A DNA stretch of 64,000 nucleotides from Cupriavidus pinatubonensis (GCF_019602855.1 NZ_CP080766.1:2418001-2482000); one strand, 5' to 3'; counted from the stretch's first letter, positions 35,458 through 43,784 are shown. Made by a program: numbers and translations. Notes: generated by a model not told the origin, from the letters alone.

Positions 35458-36705
35458 TCAGGCGGCCAGTTCGAGCATCAGGTCGAGCAGCACGTCGGCG
35501 CCCGCCTGGATGTCGTGGTCGTGGGTCAGTTCGGCGACGTTGTGCGAGAGGCCAGCCACGCTCGGCACGAAGACCATGCCGGCGGGGCACATGCGGGCAA
35601 GGATCTGGGCGTCATGCCCGGCGCCGCTCGGCATGCGCCGCACGCTGTGGCCGTGGCGGCGCGCGATGGATTCGACGCTGGCGACCACGCCTTGGTCGAA
35701 CGCCACCGGGGCAAAGTCGGCCAGCGTTCGGTGGGACACCTGCACGCCTTCGGCCTTTGCCACGTCCAGCGCGTAAGCGAGCGTGCGCTGTACGGCGTCG
35801 GCCAGTACGGTGCCATCGGTATTGCGCAAGTCCACCGTGAACACGGCGCGATTGGGTATCACGTTCACGAGATTCGGGAAGAACTTCACCTGGCCCACGG
35901 TCGCGAGCTGCGCGCCACCGAGTTCGCGCGTCAGGTCGCGCACGAAGCATGCGATGCGCGCGGCGACGATGCCCGCGTCGTGGCGCAGCCGCATTGGCGT
36001 CGTGCCCGCGTGGTTCGATGTGCCTTCGACGGTGAACTCGGTCCAGTGGATGCCCTGCACGCCGGTGACCGCGCCAATGGTGACGTCTTCGTGCTCCAGC
36101 ACCGGGCCCTGTTCCACGTGCAGTTCGACAAATGCATGCACACGGTTTTGACCCACCGGCGCGGGTCCGGCATAGCCGATGCGGGCAAGGTTCTCGCCGA
36201 CCGTGGTGCCGTCGATGCCGCGCGTGTCCAGCGCCTGTTGCAGCGGGAGATCGCCCTGGAAGACGAGGCTGCCCATCATGTCGGGTGCGAAGCGTGCGCC
36301 TTCTTCGTTGGTGAAGAAGGCCACCGCTAGCGGGCGGCGCGTGACGATGCCGGCATCGTCGAGCGCGGCCATCACCTCCAGGCCGGCAAGCACGCCGAGG
36401 TTGCCGTCATAGCGCCCGCCGGTACGCACGGTGTCGATGTGCGAGCCAGTCATGACGGGCGGCAGGTCTTCCTGCCCGGCGCGCACGCCGACCACGTTGC
36501 CGATGCCGTCAATGCTGACCGACAGGCCGATTTCGCGCATCCACGACACCACGAGATCGCGCCCCATGCGGTCTTCGTCGGTCAGCGCGAGCCGGCAGAC
36601 ACCACCGCCGTCGATGGCGCCGACTTCGGCGAGCGCGGCGATCCGGCGCAGCAGGCGCGGCAGGTCGATCCGTGCGGGTCGCTGGAGAGTGTGATCTGGC
36701 TTCAC
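35458..36705 (-). CDS. M20 Zn-dependent N-carbamoyl-L-amino-acid hydrolase / allantoate amidohydrolase family
   Basis: A 415-residue binuclear metal amidohydrolase. Metal-binding residues are seen in TGSHIDTVRTGGRYDGNLGV, in FFTNEEGARF and in HVEQGPVLE. The dimer-lid region IHWTEFTVEGTSNHAGTTPM is typical of L-carbamoylases, beta-ureidopropionases and allantoate amidohydrolases. It would cleave a ureido group to ammonia, CO2 and an amine. Its start overlaps the stop of the ammonia-lyase gene (ATGA at 36702-36705), so the two are coupled. The exact ureide cannot be told apart by sequence. Confidence 0.88.
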   Translation of the reverse strand: MKPDHTLQRPARIDLPRLLRRIAALAEVGAIDGGGVCRLALTDEDRMGRDLVVSWMREIGLSVSIDGIGNVVGVRAGQEDLPPVMTGSHIDTVRTGGRYDGNLGVLAGLEVMAALDDAGIVTRRPLAVAFFTNEEGARFAPDMMGSLVFQGDLPLQQALDTRGIDGTTVGENLARIGYAGPAPVGQNRVHAFVELHVEQGPVLEHEDVTIGAVTGVQGIHWTEFTVEGTSNHAGTTPMRLRHDAGIVAARIACFVRDLTRELGGAQLATVGQVKFFPNLVNVIPNRAVFTVDLRNTDGTVLADAVQRTLAYALDVAKAEGVQVSHRTLADFAPVAFDQGVVASVESIARRHGHSVRRMPSGAGHDAQILARMCPAGMVFVPSVAGLSHNVAELTHDHDIQAGADVLLDLMLELAA

Positions 36706-37934
36706 GCCGCTTTCCTCACGTCTTCAGGCAGGCGGCCGACGATGCGCTCGTAGAGGGCCACGTCGGTGGCGCCTTCGCTGCCGAACACCAGGATGCGGCT
36801 GTCGGCATTCAGGCCGAGCGCGTCGCGCACTGCAGGGGCGGCCAGCGCGCCGAGACTGCCAGCCAGTCCTGCCACAGCGGATTCGCCTGCGACGACGGGC
36901 GCATCACCATAGGGACTGTCGGCGAGCAGACGCACGCAGTCGAGTGCCGATTCGTCGTCGATGGTCAGGAACGCGTGGGCGCCGGGATGCAGGATCTCCC
37001 ACGCGAGCAGCGAGACCTCGCCGCAGGCGAGGCCAGCCATCACCGTGTCGAGGTCGCCATGGACTGCCACCGGCTTGCCAGCACGTGCGCTCTCGTACAG
37101 GCAGGCCGCCTTGTCCGGCTCCACCACGATGAAGCGCGGACGCGCGTTGCCGAGCACTTCCCAGAAGTGCGCCGACACCGCTGCGGCAAGGCCGCCTACG
37201 CCGCCCTGAAGGAACACGTGGGTCGGAAGCTCGCCCTGAGGCATCTGCTGAAGCGCTTCATCGGCCATCACCGCGTAGCCTTGCATGACGTCCTTTGGCA
37301 CTTCCATATAGCCTTCGTAGGAAGTGTCGGACACCACGAAGCGGCCGAGCCGTGCCGCGTCTTCCGCCGCCTGGCGCACGGAATCGTCGTAGTTTCCGGC
37401 GGTGCGGATCACCTGCGCGCCGTATTGTTCGATGGCCGTCTTGCGGCCCTCGCTGACCGTGGCGTGGATATAGATCACGCACTGGCAGCCAAAGCGCTGC
37501 GCGCCCCAGGCGACCGAGCGGCCGTGGTTGCCGTCGGTCGCGCACGTCACGGTGATGTCGCGCACCACGTCGGCGTAGCGGCCCGCGAGCATGTCATCGA
37601 CCGATACGTTGCTGACGCCGAGCCGGCTTTCGATCTCGCGCAACAGCAGGCGGCTGACCGCGTAGGCGCCCCCGAGTGCCTTGAAGCTGCCCAGCCCGAA
37701 GCGGCCGCCTTCGTCCTTGTAGAGGATGCTGGCAACGCCGGCGGCGCGTGCCAGGCCGTCGAGCGCAACCAGCGGCGTCGGCGTATAGCCGGGCCAGCGG
37801 CGGATCTGCGTGGCTGCGCGGGCAAAGGCTTCGCCGCCGAGTACGGCTCGCTGGCGGGTGCCGTATGGCGCGCCGGGCGTGGCCGCCGGGTTCAGCGCGC
37901 ACTGCAGCTTCAGGTTGGGGAGCGGGTGGTTCAA
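36702..37934 (-). CDS. dpaL: Diaminopropionate ammonia-lyase (YgeX-like, PLP-dependent)
   Basis: A 410-residue fold-type II PLP enzyme. The Schiff-base lysine is Lys85 in GLGSFKALGGAYA, the substrate loop is ATDGNHGRSVAWGA, and the phosphate-binding glycines are in QGGVGGLAAAV. This architecture is that of 2,3-diaminopropionate ammonia-lyase, which converts 2,3-diaminopropionate to pyruvate and two ammonia. TTG at 37934 is taken as the start because AAGGAGA lies just ahead, and longer in-frame ATGs would overlap the regulator gene. It follows the RpiR gene by 28 bp and is coupled to the carbamoylase gene. A related PLP lyase activity cannot be excluded. Confidence 0.85.
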   Translation of the reverse strand: MNHPLPNLKLQCALNPAATPGAPYGTRQRAVLGGEAFARAATQIRRWPGYTPTPLVALDGLARAAGVASILYKDEGGRFGLGSFKALGGAYAVSRLLLREIESRLGVSNVSVDDMLAGRYADVVRDITVTCATDGNHGRSVAWGAQRFGCQCVIYIHATVSEGRKTAIEQYGAQVIRTAGNYDDSVRQAAEDAARLGRFVVSDTSYEGYMEVPKDVMQGYAVMADEALQQMPQGELPTHVFLQGGVGGLAAAVSAHFWEVLGNARPRFIVVEPDKAACLYESARAGKPVAVHGDLDTVMAGLACGEVSLLAWEILHPGAHAFLTIDDESALDCVRLLADSPYGDAPVVAGESAVAGLAGSLGALAAPAVRDALGLNADSRILVFGSEGATDVALYERIVGRLPEDVRKAA

Positions 37935-37962
37935 GACAGTCTCCTTGATCAGGTTTCGTTCA

Positions 37963-38811
37963 CTAGCGATGAAGGTCGCCGTAGTGGTCGTGTAACGACT
38001 CGATTTCTTCGAGCCGCTCGCGCGCCGTGTCGCCAAGGACCAGCGCTAGGTTCGTACAAAGGTGGTTGATCAGGCTGACGGCGGCGACATAGGAGTCGAA
38101 CACCGCCGCGCCGTGGTTGACGCAGCGAAGTACCACGTCGGAGCGCGCCGGCAGGTCCGTCGCGCTCGGATCGGTCAGGATCACGACCTTGGCGCCGACG
38201 CGGTTGGCATGGGCGACCATCGGCCACAGCAGCGTCACGCGGCGGCGGAAGTCCATGACCAGCAGCACGTCGCCGGCGCCGAGGTCGGCCAGGTCTTCGG
38301 CCAGGTTCAGGCCGGCGCCCGGCACCAATGTCACGCCCGGCCGCAGTTGCGTCAGCAGCGCCCACGCGTATTGCGCGAGCACGCGGCCGTTGCGGAAGCC
38401 CGCGATGAACACGCGCTTCGTGTCGGCAAACAGAGCAACAGCACGTTCCACGTCGGCCGGGTTCAGCCTGTCGAAGGTCTGCGCCAGGTTCTGCAAATCG
38501 TTGGCGAGGTGGCGCGCCAGCGGCGTCTGGTTCTCGGTGGGTGCCTGGACGCCAGCCAGTTCATACAGCGGCGAGCCGCGGTCTGCTTCGTCGCGCACCA
38601 GCGCCCGGACCTCATTGAAGTTCTCATAGCCGAGCCGGCGGAAGAAGCGGCCGGCCGTCGCTTTGGAAACGCCAGCTTTCTGCGCGAGCTCGGTCGCCGA
38701 GTAAGCGGCCAGGTTGCCGATGCACTCCAGGGTGACGGCAGCCAGGCGGCGCTCGCTTTCGGTGAGCTGGTCGTTCAGGGCGAGGATCTTGTCTTGCAAC
38801 GATGCGGTCAT
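37963..38811 (-). CDS. RpiR/MurR-family transcriptional regulator (HTH + SIS)
   Basis: A 282-residue regulator. The N-terminal helix-turn-helix (about 1-77) includes SATELAQKAGVSKATAGRFF, and the C-terminal SIS domain (about 125-260) includes VFIAGFRNGR and VLLVMDFRRR. SIS domains normally sense a phosphosugar, but RpiR proteins are also found in hydantoin and amino-acid loci. It heads the six-gene catabolic operon. Three 16-bp palindromes spaced exactly 30 bp apart lie 14 to 89 bp upstream of its start and are probably its own operators. The start at 38811 is the only ATG that fits the family N-terminus. Confidence 0.9.
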   Translation of the reverse strand: MTASLQDKILALNDQLTESERRLAAVTLECIGNLAAYSATELAQKAGVSKATAGRFFRRLGYENFNEVRALVRDEADRGSPLYELAGVQAPTENQTPLARHLANDLQNLAQTFDRLNPADVERAVALFADTKRVFIAGFRNGRVLAQYAWALLTQLRPGVTLVPGAGLNLAEDLADLGAGDVLLVMDFRRRVTLLWPMVAHANRVGAKVVILTDPSATDLPARSDVVLRCVNHGAAVFDSYVAAVSLINHLCTNLALVLGDTARERLEEIESLHDHYGDLHR

Positions 38812-38824
38812 GATTGGATCCGAA

Positions 38825-38840
38825 TGAAGCTTCGGTTTCA
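38825..38840. promoter_or_regulatory. RpiR operator copy 1
   Basis: TGAAGCTTCGGTTTCA, one mismatched pair from the consensus palindrome TGAAAC-N4-GTTTCA. It is preceded by GAA like the other two copies and lies 14 bp upstream of the RpiR start. Confidence 0.65.
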
Positions 38841-38854
38841 GAAATATAGGTGAA

Positions 38855-38870
38855 TGAAACTTTGGTGTCA
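38855..38870. promoter_or_regulatory. RpiR operator copy 2
   Basis: TGAAACTTTGGTGTCA, one mismatch from TGAAAC-N4-GTTTCA. It begins exactly 30 bp after copy 1, so both are on the same face of the helix. Confidence 0.65.
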
Positions 38871-38884
38871 AACATTGAGGCGAA

Positions 38885-38900
38885 TGAAACCAAAGTTTCA
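38885..38900. promoter_or_regulatory. RpiR operator copy 3
   Basis: TGAAACCAAAGTTTCA, with perfect 6-bp arms. It begins exactly 30 bp after copy 2 and completes a phased tandem array. Confidence 0.7.
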
Positions 38901-39007
38901 TCATATGCGCTTTTGTCCACGCGACGCAGGAGCGCGGCTTTTGGAGACACTTCCTCGGCCGTATCGAGCATCCGGGTTGCGCTCTCAATCTCCTTCGATT
39001 ACATTAA

Positions 39008-39021
39008 CCAAAACGTTTTGG
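39008..39021. promoter_or_regulatory. LacI-type operator upstream of the NCS2 permease operon
   Basis: CCAAAACGTTTTGG is a perfect 14-bp palindrome centred on CG, the hallmark of LacI/PurR-type sites; with one mismatched pair it extends to 39004-39025. It lies 102 bp upstream of the permease start. The LacI-family gene at 42649-43698, at the end of the same operon, is the likely binder. Confidence 0.6.
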
Positions 39022-39123
39022 CTAATAAAAAACGTGCGGATTGACGCCAACAGCGCACAGACGCAGGGCCCCTCCGCGAGGTCACCGGTGCAACGACTGA
39101 CCCACCAATCGAGGAGCAACGAC

Positions 39124-40455
39124 ATGTCCCAACCCGCCCCCGCCCCGGTGGATGAACGCCTGCCATGGCGGCAGCTGTTCGTCTTCGGCCTCCAGCACGT
39201 GCTGGTCATGGCGGCATCGCCCATTGCGGCGGTGTTCCTGATGAGCAAGGCCCTGAATCTTCCGTCCGCGCTGTCGGTGCAGTTGTTGAGCGCGACTTTC
39301 GTGGTCTGCGGGCTTGGCACGTTGCTGCAGTCGCTTGGCCGTCGCGGCATTGGTGCGCGGCTGCCATTCGTGATGCTTCCTGGCGGCGCACCCATCGTGC
39401 TGTTCATCCTGATCGCCCAGCAGACCAGCGTGCAGACCGCGGCCGGGGCGGTAATCATCACTGGCCTGTTCTACTTCTGTGCGCTGCCGGTGTTCCGGCG
39501 CTGCCTGCGCTATTTCCCGCCGGTGGTGGTCGGAACCATGCTGCTGCTGGTGGCGATCAACCTTGCGCAGGTTTCGGGGCGGCTGATTGCCGGACATCCT
39601 GCGGCAGGGGCATCGGTCGATCCGATGAACCTGTTGCTGGCCTTCGTGACCATCGCCTGCACCGTGGCGGCGTCTCGGTGGTTCGGCGGCACGCTGGCAC
39701 GGCTGGCGATCCTGATCGGACTCGTTGGCGGTGCGTTGTCGGCCATGGCGCTCGGCGTATTTCATGCCGGGCAGGTGTCGGCATCGCCGTTGCTGGCCTT
39801 GCCAACGCCTTTCCCATTTGGCTGGCCGCAGTTCGATGTCGTGGCCGCCATTCCGCTGGTGGTGTTTGCCGTGATCTCGATGGTCGAGGCCACCGGCCAG
39901 ACCCTCGCCATCAGCGATGCCGTGGGACGGCCGGTCGACGGCGAGCGCGATGTGCCGCGCACCATCCGCGCCGATGCGCTGGCGTCGCTGCTTGGCGGCG
40001 TGTTCGGGACATCGCTGATTATCACCAGCGGGGAGAACATCGGCATCGTGCGCGCCACCGGCGTGCGTTCCCGCTATGTCACCGCGGTATCGGGTCTCAT
40101 CCTTGTGGCGTTCGGCCTGCTGGTACCGGTGTCGTCACTAATCAGCGCGATCCCGGAAGCGGTGGTCGGCGGCACGGGTCTCGTGGTGTTCTGCATCGTG
40201 GGCACCATGGGCATTGACGTGCTGCGCCGTGTCGACCTGCGCGACCACGCCAATATGTATGTGGTGGCCGTGGCGCTCGCGGCCGGACTGCTGCCGATCC
40301 TCGTTCCCGGCATCTACGGCGCACTGCCGCCCAACCTGCGCATCCTGCTGGGCAATGGCGTGGCGATGGGCGCCTTCACTGCCGCCTTGCTCAACTTCCT
40401 GTTCTTCCACACGGGCGCCAGGCGCGTCGCCGACGTGGCGCCTGTTACGCACTGA
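39124..40455 (+). CDS. NCS2-family nucleobase (xanthine/uracil) permease
   Basis: A 443-residue permease with the NCS2 fold. Visible signatures are FGLQHVLVMAASPIAAVFL in helix 1, the helix-8 substrate motif with ISMVEATGQTLAIS, and the following FGTSLIITSGENIGIVRATGVRSRYV segment. In this family such residues bind purines or pyrimidines, with proton symport. It begins an operon with an amidohydrolase and a TauE protein. The family marks do not settle whether xanthine, urate, uracil or another ring is carried. The ATG at 39124 follows AGGAGCAACGAC; in-frame starts further upstream lie in the operator region. Confidence 0.88.
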   Translation: MSQPAPAPVDERLPWRQLFVFGLQHVLVMAASPIAAVFLMSKALNLPSALSVQLLSATFVVCGLGTLLQSLGRRGIGARLPFVMLPGGAPIVLFILIAQQTSVQTAAGAVIITGLFYFCALPVFRRCLRYFPPVVVGTMLLLVAINLAQVSGRLIAGHPAAGASVDPMNLLLAFVTIACTVAASRWFGGTLARLAILIGLVGGALSAMALGVFHAGQVSASPLLALPTPFPFGWPQFDVVAAIPLVVFAVISMVEATGQTLAISDAVGRPVDGERDVPRTIRADALASLLGGVFGTSLIITSGENIGIVRATGVRSRYVTAVSGLILVAFGLLVPVSSLISAIPEAVVGGTGLVVFCIVGTMGIDVLRRVDLRDHANMYVVAVALAAGLLPILVPGIYGALPPNLRILLGNGVAMGAFTAALLNFLFFHTGARRVADVAPVTH

Positions 40456-40475
40456 AACCGTATCCGGAAATCCGA

Positions 40476-41942
40476 ATGACACATCGATCCGCATTCCAGC
40501 CAGCGTGGCCTGGCGATCTGGCGCCGCCCCTGGACCCGGCACGCCTTGCCGAACCCCATATCCTCCAGCCCGAATGGACGCTGTTGCGCCACGGTGCCGT
40601 GCGCGATCACGCGGTGGTGGTCGAGGGCGGCCGCTTCACGGCGGTAGGCCCGGTCGACGACGTTGCCGCGCAGTTTCCGTCGCTGAAGCGGCTTTCCCTG
40701 CCAGGCATGCTGCTGATGCCCGGCATGATCGACACCCATCACCACCTGACCCAGTCGTTCGGCAAGTCGCTGGTGTTCGGCGAGCCCTCAGAGATTTTCC
40801 GTCGCGTATGGGTCCCGCTGGAAGGCAGTCTCAACGCCGAGCATCTCTACCTGTCGTCAAAACTCGCGGCGCTGGAGGCGCTGCGCGGCGGCTTCACGAC
40901 CGTCGTGGATGCGGGCACGCGCAGCGACGCGGGGCTCGACGCCATTGCGCGGGCCGTGTCCGATGCCGGCGTGCGGTGCGTGCTGGGGCTGATCTGCAAC
41001 GACCGCCCGGGCGCCGAGACGCTCGATGCCGCTCCCATCCAGCGCCGCGCATCCGAGCATCTTGGCCGCTACGATCACCACGCACTGGTCACGCCATCGC
41101 TGGCGATCTCGATTCCCGAAGTCGCCAGCGATGCGATGCTGCATTACGTACATCGCATGTGTGCCGAAGCGGGTCGAATTTTCCAGACGCATGCCAACGA
41201 GCACCTGGTCGCGGTGGAGCGTTCGCTCAACGCCTGCGGCCGCCGGCCGATCGAACATCTGGCAGCCGTAGGAGCGCTTGGCCCCGCGGCGCTGCTGGCG
41301 CATGCCACGCTGGTCACGCCGCATGAGATCCGCCTGCTGGCCGACACTGGCGCGGCCGTTGCCTACAACCCGGTGGCCAGTGCATGGAAGGGCAATGCCG
41401 TGGCACCGGCTGAAACCATGGCCACCTTCGGCGTTCGGCTCGGATTGGGCACCGACGGTACGCGCAGCGACGGCTTCCGTCTGCTCGACTATGCCGAAGC
41501 GGCGCAGCGTTTTGCGTTCGGCATCGGCGTGGGCGACTCATCGTGCGGGGCCGGCTGGCGCTGGCTCGACATGGCGACGCATGATGCTGCCGACGTGGCC
41601 GGTCTTGGTGCGGTGACCGGCGAGATTGCCGCGGGCAAGCGTGCGGATTTCCTGCTGGTCGATCTCGACGTGCCGGAGCTGACGCCTTCGTGGGACGTGA
41701 CGTGGGAGCTCGTGCGTCTTGCCAATCGCGACCAGATCCGCGCTGTGTTTGTCGATGGCAAGTTACGGCTGTGGGAAGGATGGCCGCCGGACTGGGATGC
41801 ACGTGCGCTGATGCGTGATATCCGCGCGATGGCCGCCGACACGATTGCCGGCGCGCCGATCCGCAAACTGCACGACTACGCCGATGCACATCGCGCGCGG
41901 CACGCGCAAACGGTGCCGCACGCCGGCACGCCTGGAGCATGA
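40476..41942 (+). CDS. Amidohydrolase-family deaminase (ATZ/TRZ / guanine-deaminase-like)
   Basis: A 488-residue metal-dependent hydrolase of the cytosine/guanine/triazine deaminase branch. Metal ligands are visible in PGMIDTHHHL, in QTHANEH, in LAHATLV and in GLGTDGTRSDG. The composite beta domain at the C-terminus has GEIAAGKRADFLLVD. It would replace an amino group on a heterocycle with oxygen, releasing ammonia; the related SsnA and 8-oxoguanine deaminases are candidates for comparison. It follows the NCS2 permease by 20 bp and overlaps the TauE gene by four bases. The substrate is probably the imported nucleobase. Confidence 0.85.
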   Translation: MTHRSAFQPAWPGDLAPPLDPARLAEPHILQPEWTLLRHGAVRDHAVVVEGGRFTAVGPVDDVAAQFPSLKRLSLPGMLLMPGMIDTHHHLTQSFGKSLVFGEPSEIFRRVWVPLEGSLNAEHLYLSSKLAALEALRGGFTTVVDAGTRSDAGLDAIARAVSDAGVRCVLGLICNDRPGAETLDAAPIQRRASEHLGRYDHHALVTPSLAISIPEVASDAMLHYVHRMCAEAGRIFQTHANEHLVAVERSLNACGRRPIEHLAAVGALGPAALLAHATLVTPHEIRLLADTGAAVAYNPVASAWKGNAVAPAETMATFGVRLGLGTDGTRSDGFRLLDYAEAAQRFAFGIGVGDSSCGAGWRWLDMATHDAADVAGLGAVTGEIAAGKRADFLLVDLDVPELTPSWDVTWELVRLANRDQIRAVFVDGKLRLWEGWPPDWDARALMRDIRAMAADTIAGAPIRKLHDYADAHRARHAQTVPHAGTPGA

Positions 41943-42652
41943 CGATGGATCTCACGGTTTTCAGTGTCTGCGCCGCGGTGTTCACCGGTGCGCTGATCCA
42001 GGGCGCGACCGGCATGGGTTTTGCGCTGATCGTCGTGCCGGTGCTGGCGCTTGCGGCGCCGGCAATGTTGCCCGGCGCGCTGCTGCTGGCCATGCTGCCG
42101 CTCAATGCCTATGTAGCGTGGCGCGAGCGGCATGCGATCGACATGCACGGTGCCGGCTGGATCAGCGCGGGACGCGTCGCTGGCACGTTCGGCGGCCTTT
42201 GGGTGCTGGTGGCGATGCCGATGGCGTGGCTCAACATGATCGTAGGCGGAAGCACCATCGCGGCGGCGCTTGTGTCGCTGCTGGCGCCGGCTTTTACACC
42301 GGGGCGGCTGACGTTCGCGTCGACCGGGCTGATCACCGGCGTGACGGAAACGGCCACCGGGGTCGGCGGGCCGCCGCTGGCGCTCGCCTACCAGCATGCG
42401 CCCGTGGCCACGCTGCGAGCCACGGTGGCGCTGTGCTTCCTGGTGGGCGAAGTCATCTCGCTCGTGGTGCTGGCAGCGAGCGACCGGCTCGGCATGACGC
42501 AGATCGTCTATGCGATGGGTCTGTTGCCGGTGCTGGTGGCCGGCATGGTGGCGAGCCACCTCGTCCATCGGCGCATCAACCAGCGCATGCTGCGCGTGGG
42601 CGTGCTGGCGTTCGCGCTGGTTTCGGGCGCGGTCGTCCTGCTGCGCGGTTAG
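41939..42652 (+). CDS. TauE/SafE-family membrane exporter
   Basis: A 237-residue membrane protein with about eight hydrophobic segments. The doubled family motif is seen in FTGALIQGATGMGFALIVVPVL and in TGVTETATGVGGPPLALAYQ, written here only as landmarks. It begins in the stop codon of the amidohydrolase (ATGA at 41939-41942), so expression is coupled. The transported compound is unknown; the family is best known for sulfur anions, but an organic product of the deaminase pathway is just as possible. Its stop codon overlaps that of the convergent LacI gene. Confidence 0.85.
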   Translation: MTMDLTVFSVCAAVFTGALIQGATGMGFALIVVPVLALAAPAMLPGALLLAMLPLNAYVAWRERHAIDMHGAGWISAGRVAGTFGGLWVLVAMPMAWLNMIVGGSTIAAALVSLLAPAFTPGRLTFASTGLITGVTETATGVGGPPLALAYQHAPVATLRATVALCFLVGEVISLVVLAASDRLGMTQIVYAMGLLPVLVAGMVASHLVHRRINQRMLRVGVLAFALVSGAVVLLRG

Positions 42653-43698
42653 GCTGACGATGCGCGCACAATGAGTTCCGGCGCCGGGCCCACCACGGTT
42701 TGCCGGCTGCGATCGCCGGACAGGTGCGCAAACAGCAGATCCACGGCCAGCGCGGCGACGCGCTCGAGGTGCAGATTGACGGCGGTGAGCGGCGGGTGCG
42801 CGGTACGCGCGCGGATGCCGTCGTAGCGTGTCACGACCTGCACATCGTCCGGCACGCGCTTGCCGGACTTGTTCAGATGCTCCATCGCGCCCACGGCGAA
42901 GGCGTCCACGGGCGCGCACAGTGCATCGAGACTGGGCAGCTGTGCCAGCAACTGCGCGCAGGCCTCGGCACCGGCAGCTTCGCCTTGCGCCTCGGGCGCC
43001 TTGACCAGTGTGCAGGGCAGCCCGTTCGCTTGCGTGAATTCGCGGTAGACGCGCTCGGTTTCCACATATGATTGCCTCGCAGCGTCGCCGATCATCAGGC
43101 CAATCTGCTTACGGCCGTGCGTATGCAAGTGTTCCAGCAGCATGCGCGCGGTGTCTGCCGATTGCAGGTCCACGTAGGGCACCGGGCTGTCGGTAAGCGG
43201 TTCGCGGCCGATCGACACGATGCTCACACCGCGCTCGCGCAGGCGTGCGATATGCGGGTCGCCGGCCAGTGGCTCGATCACGATCGCACCATCGATGTCG
43301 AGCGTTTCCAGCAAGCCCCCGGCGCCTTCCAGCGGCGGCACCAGCACGACGCCGAGCCCGCGCGCCATGGCGGCTTCCGCGGCAATGGCTGCGACTTCCA
43401 TCATGAATCCGAGCCGCGACGTGCCGCCTGCCACCGCGAACGGCATCGATGACAGCAGCGCAATGCAGTTCGCGCGGCCGGACTGCAGGCGCTGCGCACG
43501 CACGCTGGGCCGGTAGCCGAGTTCTGCCGCGATGCGCTTTACACGCGCCCGCGTGGCGGGATCTACGACGCCACGGTCATTCAGTGAATGCGATACGGTC
43601 GTCAGCGACACCCCGGCCGCGCGTGCCACGTCATGAATGGTGATGCGGCGCGGTTTGCCGGTGCGTTCGGATGGAGGGGGGCGGATGGAGTCGGACAT
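42649..43698 (-). CDS. LacI-family transcriptional regulator
   Basis: A 349-residue LacI/GalR-type regulator. The helix-turn-helix and hinge are at about residues 18-75 (ITIHDVARAAGVSLTTVSHSL and the hinge QRLQSGRANCIAL). The rest is a periplasmic-binding-protein-like core. It lies tail to tail with the permease-deaminase-TauE operon, and the two stop codons overlap. A perfect CCAAAACGTTTTGG palindrome upstream of that operon is a good LacI-type site, so this protein is probably its repressor. The effector may be a nucleobase. No clear ribosome site precedes the ATG at 43698. Confidence 0.9.
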   Translation of the reverse strand: MSDSIRPPPSERTGKPRRITIHDVARAAGVSLTTVSHSLNDRGVVDPATRARVKRIAAELGYRPSVRAQRLQSGRANCIALLSSMPFAVAGGTSRLGFMMEVAAIAAEAAMARGLGVVLVPPLEGAGGLLETLDIDGAIVIEPLAGDPHIARLRERGVSIVSIGREPLTDSPVPYVDLQSADTARMLLEHLHTHGRKQIGLMIGDAARQSYVETERVYREFTQANGLPCTLVKAPEAQGEAAGAEACAQLLAQLPSLDALCAPVDAFAVGAMEHLNKSGKRVPDDVQVVTRYDGIRARTAHPPLTAVNLHLERVAALAVDLLFAHLSGDRSRQTVVGPAPELIVRASSA

Positions 43699-43766
43699 GC
43701 CATTTCGGGAAGCAGTGCCGGGAGGATACAACAGGGGCAGAATCCCGGCACAGGGCCGCGTGATAA

Positions 43767-43782
43767 CATTCGCGTGCGAATG
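43767..43782. promoter_or_regulatory. MarR operator at the marR start
   Basis: CATTCGCGTGCGAATG has perfect 7-bp arms around GT and ends two bases before the ATG at 43785. The core TTCGCGTGCGAA recurs exactly at 45108-45119 upstream of the neighbouring isomerase gene. Binding here would block transcription or ribosome access, so autorepression is likely. Confidence 0.7.
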
Positions 43783-43784
43783 AA

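Larger units (their letters stand above)
38812..39123. other. Divergent regulatory region of the ureide/nucleobase locus (312 bp)
   Basis: No gene is seen. The left third carries three phased RpiR-type palindromes (38825-38900) near the minus-strand regulator. The middle carries a perfect 14-bp palindrome of LacI type (39008-39021) nearer the permease gene. The two motif types are 107 bp apart, so the two operons appear to have separate control. Confidence 0.6.

Noticed and set aside
36132..36314. Several short plus-strand open frames inside the carbamoylase gene
   Set aside because: No ribosome sites, no hydrophobic or conserved pattern; all lie opposite well-supported genes.
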